This document shows positions 34,608 through 43,110 of a stretch of 64,000 nucleotides of DNA, piece after piece (position 1 is the stretch's first letter; every line of letters starts with the position of its first letter). Location of the stretch: NCBI GenBank assembly GCA_963704975.1, contig CAVPIK010000014.1:62001-126000 (forward strand). Direction: 5' to 3'. The notes beneath the pieces were generated by a model. That model worked only from the letters and a program-made list of their open reading frames with translations, had not been told where the DNA came from and made no database searches. This DNA comes from JAGNDO01 sp963704975 (GTDB taxonomy: Bacteria; Chloroflexota; Anaerolineae; Caldilineales; Caldilineaceae). A program made the translations under genes and the position numbers.

Positions 34608-34663
34608 GCTACTCAGTATAAGCGATATGACCGGAAACTGCCCCGCTCCACTCAACCTGCGCT
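34608..34663. mobile_element. Remnant of the MITE-like element
   Basis: GCTACTCAGTATAAGCGATA at the left end matches the interior of copy 3 (GCTACTCAGTACAGGCGATA), and the right end has CACTCAACCTGCGCT. The left terminus is missing. Confidence 0.5.
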
Positions 34664-34721
34664 GGTCTATGGACCACGATTATCTCAATGATCCGTCTTT
34701 TCTATTCCCGCAAGGAGAGCC

Positions 34722-35756
34722 ATGAAGCTCGAAGCGTTTAGACCTCAACCCAAACTGGTCACAAAGGCAACCTCCGTCACCCACCCCCGGTTTCGGGTGA
34801 TCGATGCCCACAATCATCTGGCCGAACCCTTTGGCGGCGGCTGGGATAAACGACCCCTGTCCCAACTCATCGCCCGTCTGGATGAGGCCCATGTGGACAC
34901 CTATGTTGATCTCGACGGCGGCTGGGGCGAAGATCTGTTGCAACGACATCTGGACTACTTCAAGCAGCCCGCGCCCGAACGATTCGTGATCTTTGGCGGC
35001 GTCGATTGGTCCCAATGGGCGGAAAAGGGACACCGTTTTGGTGAGTGGGCGGCCGGTCGTTTGCGCCAACAGGCCAAGTGGGGCGCGCAAGGGCTGAAAA
35101 TCTGGAAGCCCCTGGGCCTGCATGTGCGGGACGAACAGGGCGCCTTGGTGGCGGTCGATGATGAGCGATTGATCCCCATCTGGGAAACGGCCGCCTCCCT
35201 CAACTGGCCGATCCTCGCCCATGTGGCCGACCCCGTCGCCTTTTTCGACCCCATCACCCCTCAAAACGAGCGCATCGAGGAGTTGGCCGCCCACCCGGAC
35301 TGGCATTTTCCCAGCCCGCCCTTCCCCGCCTTTCGCACCATCATGGAACAGTTCGCCAATGTGATCCGGCGTCACCCGGCGGCCACCTTTATTGGGGCGC
35401 ACGTGGGTTGCTACGCCGAAAATCTGGGCTGGGTCGGCCAACTGCTCGATGAATGCCCCAATTTCCACATCGACATCAGCGCCCGTTTGGGTGAATTGGG
35501 TCGCCAGCCCTACACGGCCCGCCGCTTTTTTATGGACTATGCTGACCGCATCCTCTTTGGCACAGACGCCGGGCCGTCGCTGGATGCGTATCGCCTTTAT
35601 TATCGCTTTCTGGAAACCGACGACGAATATTTCAATTACAGCCCTACGGATCCGCCGTCACAGGGACGTTGGCACATCTACGGTCTGCACCTGCCGGATG
35701 ATGTTTTGGTCAAGATTTACGCGGACAACGCCAGACGAATTCTGAATCTTCGGTAA
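34722..35756 (+). CDS. Amidohydrolase-family (metal-dependent TIM-barrel) protein
   Basis: 344 residues, ATG 34722 behind AAGGAGAGCC. The metal motif HxH is IDAHNHLAEPFGGGWD, later GLKIWKPLG, a metal His in WPILAHVADPVAFF, IGAHVGCYAENLGWV and the terminal Asp in ILFGTDAGPS. This is the Amidohydro_2 group (decarboxylases and lactonases such as aminocarboxymuconate-semialdehyde decarboxylase-like). The exact reaction cannot be assigned. Monocistronic as far as can be seen. Confidence 0.85.
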   Translation: MKLEAFRPQPKLVTKATSVTHPRFRVIDAHNHLAEPFGGGWDKRPLSQLIARLDEAHVDTYVDLDGGWGEDLLQRHLDYFKQPAPERFVIFGGVDWSQWAEKGHRFGEWAAGRLRQQAKWGAQGLKIWKPLGLHVRDEQGALVAVDDERLIPIWETAASLNWPILAHVADPVAFFDPITPQNERIEELAAHPDWHFPSPPFPAFRTIMEQFANVIRRHPAATFIGAHVGCYAENLGWVGQLLDECPNFHIDISARLGELGRQPYTARRFFMDYADRILFGTDAGPSLDAYRLYYRFLETDDEYFNYSPTDPPSQGRWHIYGLHLPDDVLVKIYADNARRILNLR

Positions 35757-35801
35757 CTGTCTTCCCCAATCCCCAATCCCAGCCTCCCTTAACCCAACCC
35801 T

Positions 35802-35856
35802 AACTTGCCCATCACCTCCGCTTTCACCAGGGAGGTGATGGTTTTTGGCATACTGG
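35802..35856 (+). promoter_or_regulatory. Cluster promoter element, copy A
   Basis: A 55-base stretch from TAACTTGCCCATCAC to GGCATACTG that matches 39781-39834 at most positions (shared TAAC, CCCA, TTTCACC, GTT, CATACTG). CATACT probably serves as a -10 box. TTAACCCAACCCTAAC just upstream shows an 11-base direct repeat as bound by OmpR-type regulators. It precedes the gene at 35940. Confidence 0.55.
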
Positions 35857-35939
35857 GATGTGTGCACGCCCCCTCCGCTTTGGTCCATGTTTTATTTTCT
35901 ACGAAAGGAGCATATCGCAATGTTGAGAGGAGACTCACC

Positions 35940-37052
35940 ATGATTTCGAAGGCACATTATCGTTCGGCGACCCTGGCGGATGGCCTGACCCTGCCCTCGG
36001 GCAAGGGGCTGGGACGCCAGGTGGTCGTCCTGGCCGCGGGGGTGGGGCTGACCATCTTCCTGGTCATGACCTGGATGAATCAACCGGTTCCGGCCCCGAT
36101 CCCGATCCCGGCTCCTGCCCAGATGGAGGTGTTGCCTACCCAGGCGCAGGCGGTGCCGTCCACCCCCAGGGTGGCGGTCGTGACCAGTCCGGCTGGACGG
36201 GACAGCTCCCCCAGCGCCCAATCCAGTTTGACACGATGGGCTCGCCCGCCGACCTCTCTTTGGGGGAAAGCAGCAGCACCGTCACCCTTGATCCTGCGGA
36301 GGCAAAGCTCACCCAACGGCGCAGCGTGACGACCGCTGCCCCCGCCCGGCGGGTTGAGTTTGCGCCGGAACCCCAGGCGGCAGTGGCCATCCTGCCTGTC
36401 CAACCTTTGCCCGGCTGTGGAGAGTCTGCGCACGGATGCCATGCGCATGGCCCTGGCCCAAGCCCTGAGCGGAGCGGCCACCATCCCGGAGTCCTCCCTG
36501 ACTATGCCGGCCCCGGTCCTGGTCTCGCCCCCGGTTGTGGAGAGTCTGCGCACGGATGCCATGCGCATGGCCCTGGCCCAAGCCCTGAGCGGGGCGGCCA
36601 CCATCCCGGAATCCTCCTTGACCGTTGTGACCGCACCCAAAACCAGCGTGACCGGGTATCGGGACACCCTGATCCAAGATCTGGCCGGGATGGATGTGGG
36701 GAGGATGTCGAGCCAGCCTGTGGTTGGGGCGCATAGCAGCCCGATCGTCTCTGCGAAACCTGCCGTGCCTGCCGCCCTCCTCCCCGCGCTGGCCCCGATG
36801 GCTGTGCCGGTGATTGTACCCGCTTCTGTCCAGGCGTCAGCCCCGCAGCCTGTCCAGGTGATGGCCGCGCCGGCTCCCGCGCCCGTGGCGCCTGTCGCTG
36901 CATCTGTCCAGCCCGTTATCTCCCAGAGTGCGTCGCCTGCCCCTGGCGTGGCGGAACAAAACGGTGCGGCCAGCGGTCACGACGGCGAAGATCACGACGA
37001 GCACGAATCTGAGCACAGTTCTGAGCATCACACCGAGCATGGGGATGACTGA
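35940..37052 (+). CDS. Membrane-anchored protein with tandem repeat and His/Asp/Glu-rich tail (two frame breaks)
   Basis: About 371 residues after repair; ATG 35940 follows AGAGGAGACTCACC. Layout: a short cytoplasmic N-terminus, one transmembrane helix (VVVLAAGVGLTIFLVMTWM), a Pro/Ala/Val-rich extracytoplasmic part, two nearly identical 40-residue repeats (VESLRTDAMRMALAQALSGA, continuing ATIPESSLT) and a C-terminal tail GEDHDEHESEHSSEHHTEHGDD that should bind metal ions. Breaks near 36225 (one C missing) and 36413 (GCCCGGCTG would be GCCCGCGGCTG). The EHGDD end recurs in the gene at 39913. I do not recognise the family. First of the cluster with cytochrome, ApbE and ferric-reductase-like genes. 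Confidence 0.6.
36417..36622 (+). repeat. Tandem 86-bp coding repeat with 120-base period
   Basis: 36417-36502 and 36537-36622 are identical except for three substitutions, two of them silent or nearly so. Each encodes the SGAAT-containing 29-residue segment. Such recent identity points to duplication or gene conversion. Confidence 0.85.
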
Positions 37053-37070
37053 CATGGCGGTGTTGTGATC

Positions 37071-37134
37071 ATCTTCGGAAGGGGCCAGCAGATCTGCGGT
37101 GGAGAAGGATCTGCTGGCCCCTTCCGGGAAGATT
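37071..37134 (+). terminator. Long hairpin after the His-tail gene
   Basis: GAAGGGGCCAGCAGATC and GATCTGCTGGCCCCTTC pair over 17 bases, flanked by ATCTTC and GAAGAT; no T run follows. It probably stops or stabilises the upstream transcript. Confidence 0.65.
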
Positions 37135-37198
37135 TGGCCGCGTACCCGTGTATTTTTCTCCATCTCTTATATCTCCTTAATCAAGGTACGCTATGCGG

Positions 37199-37248
37199 CG
37201 TACCCACCCCACCTGGTCGCTCTGCACGAGGTGATGTCTGCATTGTGC
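37199..37248 (+). promoter_or_regulatory. Cluster promoter element, copy C (diverged)
   Basis: GCGTACCCACCCCACC then CACGAGGTGATG and TGCATTGTG matches copy B in the left half and copy A in the right half. It lies 36 bases before the cytochrome start codon's ribosome site. Confidence 0.4.
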
Positions 37249-37283
37249 GGAAAAACCTATTCTCAAAAGGAGGAAACAACCTC

Positions 37284-39062
37284 ATGACCCACCTGCGTTC
37301 TGTACGTCCTCGCTGGCTGTGGATGGCCGGCACCGTGGTTTTGGCGGCAGGGATCGCCATGGTTTTGGCGTTAGTCCAGTCACCAACCACAGTGCAGGCC
37401 AAAAGTAGCTATCTGTCCAGCATGATGAACACCTATCCCACCTTGGCCAGCACGAAGCTGAATAGTTGCCAGGCCTGCCATACCAACGTCCCCACCCTCA
37501 ACCCATACGGCCAAGCCTACAAAAACAACGGCCACAACTTCCCCTCCATCGAACTGCTGGATTCGGATGGGGATGGCTGGTCCAATATTGTCGAGATTCA
37601 GGCGGCCACCTTCCCTGGTGACAGCGCGGATCACCCGGTGGCGGGGGCGACATCCACCCCCACGCAGTTGCCCGCCACGGCCACCCCACTCCCCGGCGCG
37701 GCTACCGCCACCCCGGCTCCTTCGACCCAGACTGGCGAGTTCAAGCTGATCGGCTGGAACGATCTGGGCATGCACTGCTTGGACGACAGCTTCGAGGTCT
37801 TCTCGATTCTGCCGCCGTACAACACCATGTGGGCGCAACTGGTGCGCCAGCCCACGGACGGGGGCACGCCCCAGATTGTCACCGAGGGCGTGACTATCGA
37901 ATATGGCTTTGTGGACAACAGTTACTCCGCCGGCAAAACCAACTTCTGGGACTATGTGGATGGTCTCTTTGGCGTCGCCCTGCCCCCGAACATCGGCCTG
38001 ACCGGTCTGGGGATGACGGGGCAAATGGCGGCAAAAACGGACCACTTTGAAGCGGTCGGCGTCCCCCTCACCCCCTACAACGACAGCGACACGGTCAATC
38101 CCAACCCCTTTCAACTGGCCCATTTGGTAGCCAAGGACAGCACCACTGGTGCCATTCTGGCCGAAACTACCTTTGTGGCCCCGGTTTCCAACGAGATCGA
38201 CTGCAAAAACTGTCATTCCGACGGCCAGCAGGAAAATATCGCCACTGGGGATGTGCGAGTCAATATCCTGGCCCTGCACGACAAGGAGGAGGACACCAAT
38301 CTGCGCAACAGCCAACCGGTTCTCTGCGCTGGCTGTCACGCCTCCATCGCCCTGGGCACCACCGGCGTGGCCGGTGTCCCCAATCTCTCTCGGGCCATGC
38401 ACAGCAAGCACGCTGAGGTGATTGCCGACGGCGGGGACGGTGGGGAAGACGGAGACGCCAGCCCGCTCCAGACCGACGGTGACTGGAACACAGTGACCCA
38501 GGTGATCGGCTGGATTCGAGGCGAGTCCCCGGCGGCGAAAGCACCGGGTCTGGCCGCGCCCGCCGTCCCCGTGCCCGCGGGGAAGCAAGACTGCTATCAA
38601 TGTCACCCCGGCAACGAGACATCCTGCTTGCGCGGGGTGATGGCCGGGGCAGGCATGTGGTGTACGGACTGTCACGGCGAAATGCAGGATGTGGCGAGCG
38701 AAAACCGCACGCCCTGGGTGGACGAGCCCCAGTGTGGCGACTGTCATGGCGCGGACCACGCCGAAAACCCGGATACCCTCTACCGCAACTCCACGGGCCA
38801 CGGTGGTCTCTACTGTTCCACCTGTCATGGCAGCACCCACGCCATCCTGCCCAGCACGGAGCCTTTGGACAACATGCAGGTGATCGCGCTCCAGGGCTAT
38901 GCGGGCACGCTGCAGGAGTGCACGGTCTGTCACGGCGACAGCATCCCCGCCGGTCCTGGTCCTCATGGCATGGCCAATCCCAACGAGGGATCGCCCACGC
39001 CGGTGCCCACCGTTCCCCCAAATCTAACCAAGCGCCTCTTCTTGCCGGGGGTCAGTCGGTAG
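37284..39062 (+). CDS. Secreted octaheme c-type cytochrome
   Basis: 592 residues, ATG 37284 with AAGGAGG upstream. An N-terminal signal/anchor (WLWMAGTVVLAAGIAMVLALV) is followed by eight CxxCH haem sites: CQACH, CKNCH, CAGCH, CYQCH, CTDCH, CGDCH, CSTCH, CTVCH. The first lies in a small domain with an EF-hand-like DSDGDGWSN and a Thr/Pro linker. Then comes the conserved-looking stretch GWNDLGMHCLDDSFEVFSIL and PPYNTMWAQL, a hallmark of a widespread multihaem family of unknown role. The C-terminus ends RLFLPGVSR, a tail type I associate with Chloroflexota secreted proteins. It should shuttle electrons outside the membrane. No frame break is present. Confidence 0.88.
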   Translation: MTHLRSVRPRWLWMAGTVVLAAGIAMVLALVQSPTTVQAKSSYLSSMMNTYPTLASTKLNSCQACHTNVPTLNPYGQAYKNNGHNFPSIELLDSDGDGWSNIVEIQAATFPGDSADHPVAGATSTPTQLPATATPLPGAATATPAPSTQTGEFKLIGWNDLGMHCLDDSFEVFSILPPYNTMWAQLVRQPTDGGTPQIVTEGVTIEYGFVDNSYSAGKTNFWDYVDGLFGVALPPNIGLTGLGMTGQMAAKTDHFEAVGVPLTPYNDSDTVNPNPFQLAHLVAKDSTTGAILAETTFVAPVSNEIDCKNCHSDGQQENIATGDVRVNILALHDKEEDTNLRNSQPVLCAGCHASIALGTTGVAGVPNLSRAMHSKHAEVIADGGDGGEDGDASPLQTDGDWNTVTQVIGWIRGESPAAKAPGLAAPAVPVPAGKQDCYQCHPGNETSCLRGVMAGAGMWCTDCHGEMQDVASENRTPWVDEPQCGDCHGADHAENPDTLYRNSTGHGGLYCSTCHGSTHAILPSTEPLDNMQVIALQGYAGTLQECTVCHGDSIPAGPGPHGMANPNEGSPTPVPTVPPNLTKRLFLPGVSR

Positions 39063-39089
39063 GAGACGTAACCCAAACAGTTGCACGTT

Positions 39090-39139
39090 GTAAAGCGAAA
39101 CGGGGACCGGTGTAAAAACCGGTCCCCGTTTTGCTTTAC
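39090..39139 (+). terminator. Strong terminator after the cytochrome gene
   Basis: CGGGGACCGGT and ACCGGTCCCCG form the core stem, extended by GTAAAGCGAAA and TTTTGCTTTAC. Confidence 0.85.
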
Positions 39140-39312
39140 CCATCTTTAATACCATTTCCACAACTTTTTTACTTGATTTGGGTAAAGTGACAGACGGGGT
39201 TCTGTTCGGGGCCGTGACATCCTGTCGAACAGCTATGCCGAACAAACCAATCGCACCTATCCTGGTCATCATGACCGCATCGAGCAGGACTACTATGAAG
39301 GAGAACACGAAG

Positions 39313-39705
39313 ATGAGTGATTTTACACAAAACACAGACCGGGTCAGCCCCAAGACCCCATCCTATACCGCAGCAGCCAGACGGCGAGGGACCGGCACGG
39401 GTTGGAAGAGCGTTGTGCTGGGCGCCGCGCTTGGGGTTACGCTTGTTGGGGCCGTCTTGGTCGACCAGTTCGACCAGACCACTGTCAGCCCCCAAGCCGT
39501 TGCGGATGTTCAGCCGATCCAGGTCACCAGCACGGGCTTGCTTGACACCACCGTGACCCAGCCCGACCCCACCGTGGCTCCGCCCGACCCCACCGTGACC
39601 CCGTCCGATACCACTGTGGCCCAGCCCGACACCACTGTGACCCAGTCGTCGGCACCCGCTGCACCGGTCTTTCGAGGACGGATCACCCGCACCCGACGAT
39701 CCTGA
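39313..39705 (+). CDS. Small membrane-anchored protein, TRRS-ending (paralogue of 40602)
   Basis: 130 residues from ATG 39313 (AAGGAG nine bases before). A polar N-terminus is followed by GTGWKSVVLGAALGVTLVGAVLVDQ, a single membrane helix. The outer part carries repeated DPTVxPPDPTVTPSDTTV units and the end VFRGRITRTRRS. The gene at 40602 has the same plan: LGWKSMILSAGVGATLLGSAM and the end TFQAPVTVTRKS. The pair is clearly homologous. Function unknown; part of the redox/metal cluster. Confidence 0.65.
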   Translation: MSDFTQNTDRVSPKTPSYTAAARRRGTGTGWKSVVLGAALGVTLVGAVLVDQFDQTTVSPQAVADVQPIQVTSTGLLDTTVTQPDPTVAPPDPTVTPSDTTVAQPDTTVTQSSAPAAPVFRGRITRTRRS

Positions 39706-39780
39706 CGGATACATGGTTGGACTATGGTTGGGGCGGGGATCGATATCATCATCGGTCCCCCGCTTTTCTTCACCTGCTCT

Positions 39781-39834
39781 TAACGTACCCACCACACCGA
39801 TTTCACCCAGGCGGGTAAGAGTTCTGTCATACTG
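39781..39834 (+). promoter_or_regulatory. Cluster promoter element, copy B
   Basis: TAACGTACCCACCAC to TGTCATACTG; see copy A at 35802. It lies about 80 bases before the gene at 39913, with CATACT as the likely -10 box. Confidence 0.55.
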
Positions 39835-39912
39835 AGTCCAGAAGCAAATCGGTACCGAGCAGGTCAATCAACCAACTATCCAACCAACCAACTATCCAAA
39901 AGGAACTACACC

Positions 39913-40609
39913 ATGAAACAGCAACCCAGCAAGAAAGCCATGGGCTTTTCTGCCGTCCTCACCGGCCTGATCTTGATCGGTCTTGTCGGCGTCAACCTCA
40001 CCAAGCAGGGATGGAGCATGGCCCTGACCAATCCGCTGAAAATTGAACAAGTCCAGGCCGCGGACCTGGCCAGCGGCACCCTCGACGCCCTGGACGCCCA
40101 AACGGCGGACCCGACCACTGCCCCGGACGTGGCCCTTGACCCGGCCCTGGAAGCCGCTTTGGACGCCGCCCTGGACCCGAACATGGACCCGGCGCTGAAG
40201 GATAGCCTGAAGTCGGCCTTGCGCTCGGCCTTGGCTCCGCAGACGGTCTCGGCCACGGGCAAACAGCCGCCCATTGTGGTGACGGTGGAACCGGTCTACA
40301 TGCCCGGCCAGCAGCAGGCGTCCGCTTCCGGCGGTCAACAGTGGAGCGCCCCGGCTTCTGCCCCAGCGCAGACTGCCGCCCCGGTCCAGTCCGCTCCGGC
40401 CACGGATCAAGTGGCCGCCGCCTATCAGGCCCAACTTGGAGCAGGCCTACGCCGCCCTGCAGGACGCCTATACCCAGATCGATACCTTGCAGGCTGCCCC
40501 GTCCGTCGCTGGCAATACCAACGTCAGCTATCAAGGCGACGACGACCACGACGACCACGACGAGCACGAGAGCCACGAGTCCCACGAGAGCGAGCACGGC
40601 GATGACTGA
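39913..40609 (+). CDS. Membrane-anchored protein with Asp/His/Glu tail ending EHGDD (one frame break)
   Basis: About 231 residues. One membrane helix (FSAVLTGLILIGLVGVNL), a long extracytoplasmic part with Ala/Asp/Leu helices (DPALEAALDAALDPNMDPALKDSLKSALRSAL), a Gln/Ala/Pro linker, a short coiled segment (EQAYAALQDAYTQIDTLQAA) and the tail GDDDHDDHDEHESHESHESE HGDD. The break near 40437 is an extra T in CAACTTGGAG. The tail matches that of the gene at 35940 in composition and in the last five residues. It overlaps the next start by eight bases. Likely a metal-binding envelope protein. Confidence 0.6.
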
Positions 40610-41151
40610 CATGACCCCACCCACCCGCACATCCACGACCGGCACGACATCCCGGCCCCGGTCATCGCAGACCGGGGCCACCCAAAGCCGCTCTGTTTCG
40701 AGCAAGCGTGACACCAGCCTGGGCTGGAAGAGTATGATTCTGTCCGCCGGTGTGGGGGCCACGTTGCTGGGATCGGCCATGTTCACCCAGATCGAGCAGG
40801 CCAACGCCGCAGCCGACGCAGCCCGCACCAACCAAGCCGCCGCAGTCGTGCAAGTGGTGCAGGCGTTGGAGACGGCTCAGAACAGCCGCACGGCCCAACT
40901 GGTGGCCCAGGCCAACGCCGCCAACCAGCCCCGCACGGTCATCGTGCGGGTGCCGGTGATGACCGACGGCGGACAGCAGGTCGTCAACCAGGTCGGGGGC
41001 CAGCAACCCAGCGGCCAACCGCCAGCACAGCCAGGTTTCCTTCAACAGCGCACCGGCCCAGGTTCAGGCCCAGGCCCCCGCCATCGTCATGCCCGCCATG
41101 CCGGTTGCGCCGACCTTTCAAGCACCGGTCACCGTCACCCGCAAGTCCTAA
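40602..41151 (+). CDS. Small membrane-anchored protein, TRKS-ending (paralogue of 39313; one frame break)
   Basis: About 183 residues. A Thr/Ser/Arg-rich N-terminus, helix LGWKSMILSAGVGATLLGSAM, then an Ala/Gln-rich helix (EQANAAADAARTNQAAAVVQVVQALETAQNS) and a region with VIVRVPVMTDGGQQ, ending PTFQAPVTVTRKS. The break near 41025 is repaired by CCAGCACAGCC to CCAGCGCACAGCC. Start could be 40602 or 40611. It lies directly between the tail protein and ApbE in a run of closely spaced genes, so all are likely cotranscribed. Confidence 0.6.
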
Positions 41152-41160
41152 GGAACGAGA

Positions 41161-41229
41161 CCAATCTCCCAATCTCCCAATCTCCCAATCTCGACACGAG
41201 ATTGAGAGATTGGGAGATTGGGAGATTGG
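41161..41229. repeat. CCAATCTC tandem and inverted repeat
   Basis: CCAATCTC is repeated four times, then GAGATTGG occurs as the reverse complement three to four times after GACACGAGATT. It would form a long hairpin between 40602 and apbE and may attenuate expression of the latter. Confidence 0.7.
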
Positions 41230-41248
41230 CTGAGCGAAAGAGACCATC

Positions 41249-42170
41249 ATGTTACACGAACATCGTTTTCGAGCCATGAATACCGATATTGCGGTTTGGC
41301 TGTGGAACTTGGACCCGGCGGCGGGGAGCGTGCTGGGCCAGGTGGAGGCCCACTTCGCCGCCGTGGAGGCCGAGATGAGCCGCTTCCGCCCGGACTCTGG
41401 GTTGAGCCGGTTGAACCGGGAAGCGGGGAACGGTCCCCAGCCGGTGTCGGAGGCGTTGGGGACGGTGGTCTCCTTGGCTCTGGCGGCGGCCCGCAGCAGT
41501 GGAGGCGTGTATGACCCCACGGTGCTGACGGCGCTGATCCACGCGGGCTATGACCGCAGCTTTGAGCTGTTGGCGGCGGGAAGTACCCCTGGCCCCACCT
41601 CTGTGACCCCAACGCATGCCCGATTGGCGGCGGGTGGTGGTGGACCCAACCAGGCACACAATTTCCCTGCCCAAAGGCATGGGGCTGGACCTGGGGGGCA
41701 TCGCCAAGGGCTGGGCCGTGGACCAGGCCATCAGCCTGTTGGCTGGCCGGGGCGAGGCCCTGGTGGACGCCGGGGGCGACATGCGGTCCAGCGGCGCACC
41801 GGGGGGGACGCCGTGGCCCGTGGCCATCGAAGATGCCTTTAACCCGGCCCGGCCTGGCCCGGTTTTGGGGCTGAGCCAGGGGGCGGTGGCGACCAGCAGC
41901 ATCGGGGGACGCCACTGGCAGCGGGACGGCGAGAGCCGCCACCACCTGATCGACCCCCGCACCGGGCGGCCCAGCGACAGCGACCTGCACACGGTCACCG
42001 TCCTGGCCCCCACCACGGTGCAGGCAGAGGTGGCGGCCAAGGTGGCGTTGATTCTGGGCAGCAAGGCGGGCAAACGCCATCTGGAAGCCCAGGGCCTCAG
42101 CGGACTGCTGGTGGAGCGGGATGGCTGGGAAGAGCGGGTCGGCGTGTTGCCAGTGATGGCGTTGGCGTAA
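41249..42170 (+). CDS. apbE: FAD:protein FMN transferase, ApbE family (one frame break)
   Basis: About 307 residues. Transfers FMN from FAD to a Thr/Ser of an extracytoplasmic target. Motifs: FRAMNTDIAVWL at the N-terminus, MSRFRPDSGLSRLNREAG, LDLGGIAKGWAVDQA, VDAGGDMRSSG, and AVATSSIGGRHW with HHLIDPRTGRP. No signal peptide is visible, as in some ApbE proteins of Gram-positive-type cells. The break near 41618 is repaired by CCAACGCATG to CCAACGCGCATG. Its target in this window is not certain; no canonical FMN-binding domain gene is present. Confidence 0.88.
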
Positions 42171-42211
42171 TCATTTATCGAGTAATATCTTTTTTTGAAG
42201 GGAATGCAATC

Positions 42212-42941
42212 ATGTCGAACCAATCAACCAATCAACAAATCAACCAATCCACCGACCCCGGCGAGACCATCCGAGGGGCCATCTACGGCGGATTGGTGGG
42301 GCTGGCTTTGGCCGCAGCGGGGATGATCATCGGGGCCGGGGCCTTTGGCGTGGCCGGGCAGACCACCTCGTTCTGGTATCTGAGCCGCTCGGCGGGCTTT
42401 GTGGCCTATCTGCTCTTGTGGGGATCCGTGGCCTGGGGGCTGCTGCTCAGTACAAAAATTGGACGGGGTAAGTTGAAGGCCCCGGTCTTGCTGGACGCCC
42501 ACCAATTTTTGAGTGCCGTGGGGCTAGGGTTCACCTTCTTTCATGGGCTGGTCCTCATGGGCGACCAATACCTGAGCTTCCCCCTCTCCGCCGTGCTGGT
42601 GCCCTTCGCCGGGACCTACGAACCCCTGCTTGGTGGCCGCCGGGCAGATCGGCCTGTGGCTCTCGGCCTTGCTGATCGGCAGCTTCTACGTGCGCAAGTG
42701 GATCAGCCAGCGGGTGTGGCGGGCCTTTCATTACATGGGCTTTGTCGCCTTCTGGATCGCCCTGGCCCATGCGTTTTTCTTGGGCACGGACGCCGGTCAA
42801 CTCTGGGTGCAGGCCCTGTATGTGGTCACCGGCGGATCGGTTCTCTTCCTGACTTATTATCGCATCCTCACCGCGGGCAAGGCCGAGCGCCAGTCCCGGA
42901 TTGAGCGAGATGGGCAGAATGCGTCGGTTGGCGTACAATAG
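42212..42941 (+). CDS. Ferric-reductase-like haem membrane protein (one frame break)
   Basis: About 242 residues and six hydrophobic helices. Candidate haem histidines: DAHQFLSA, TFFHGLVL, AFHYMGF and LAHAFFLG, the spacing of ferric reductase-like transmembrane domains (FRD/MsrQ/NOX). No flavin or NAD domain is fused, so it must take electrons from a partner. The break near 42629 is an extra T in CTGCTTGGTGG. Adjacent to apbE and the cytochrome genes, it probably moves electrons across the membrane. The N-terminus is an unusual Asn/Gln/Ser/Thr repeat (SNQSTNQQINQST). Confidence 0.8.
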
Positions 42942-42952
42942 CAGGAAGACAA

Positions 42953-43057
42953 GCAATGGTTAATGGTTGATGGTTGATGGTTAATTTTTAAGTGAGCGTG
43001 GTCGAGCCACGGATCGTCAACCATTAACCATCAACCATTAACCATCAACCATTAACT
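42953..43057. repeat. ATGGTTAA/ATGGTTGA inverted repeat
   Basis: About 35 bases of ATGGTT repeats, a centre with TTAAGTGAGCGTGGTCGAGCCAC, and about 40 bases of AACCAT repeats in reverse complement. It lies between the ferric-reductase-like gene and the regulator gene. Same plan as the element at 24925 in the rRNA spacer. Confidence 0.75.
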
Positions 43058-43110
43058 CCCCCAACCAACAAACAAACCAACAAGCCACCCACCCACCCAA
43101 CAAACCCACC

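Noticed and set aside
40635..40720. TGAT in the N-terminus of the 40602 protein as an ApbE target
   Set aside because: It lies before the membrane helix on the positively charged, probably cytoplasmic side.
41161..41229. Iteron-type replication origin
   Set aside because: The CCAATCTC units form a hairpin and there is no initiator gene or AT-rich region.
42953..43057. CRISPR array
   Set aside because: The repeats are short ATGGTT words arranged as one inverted repeat, without spacers of even length, and no cas gene is near.
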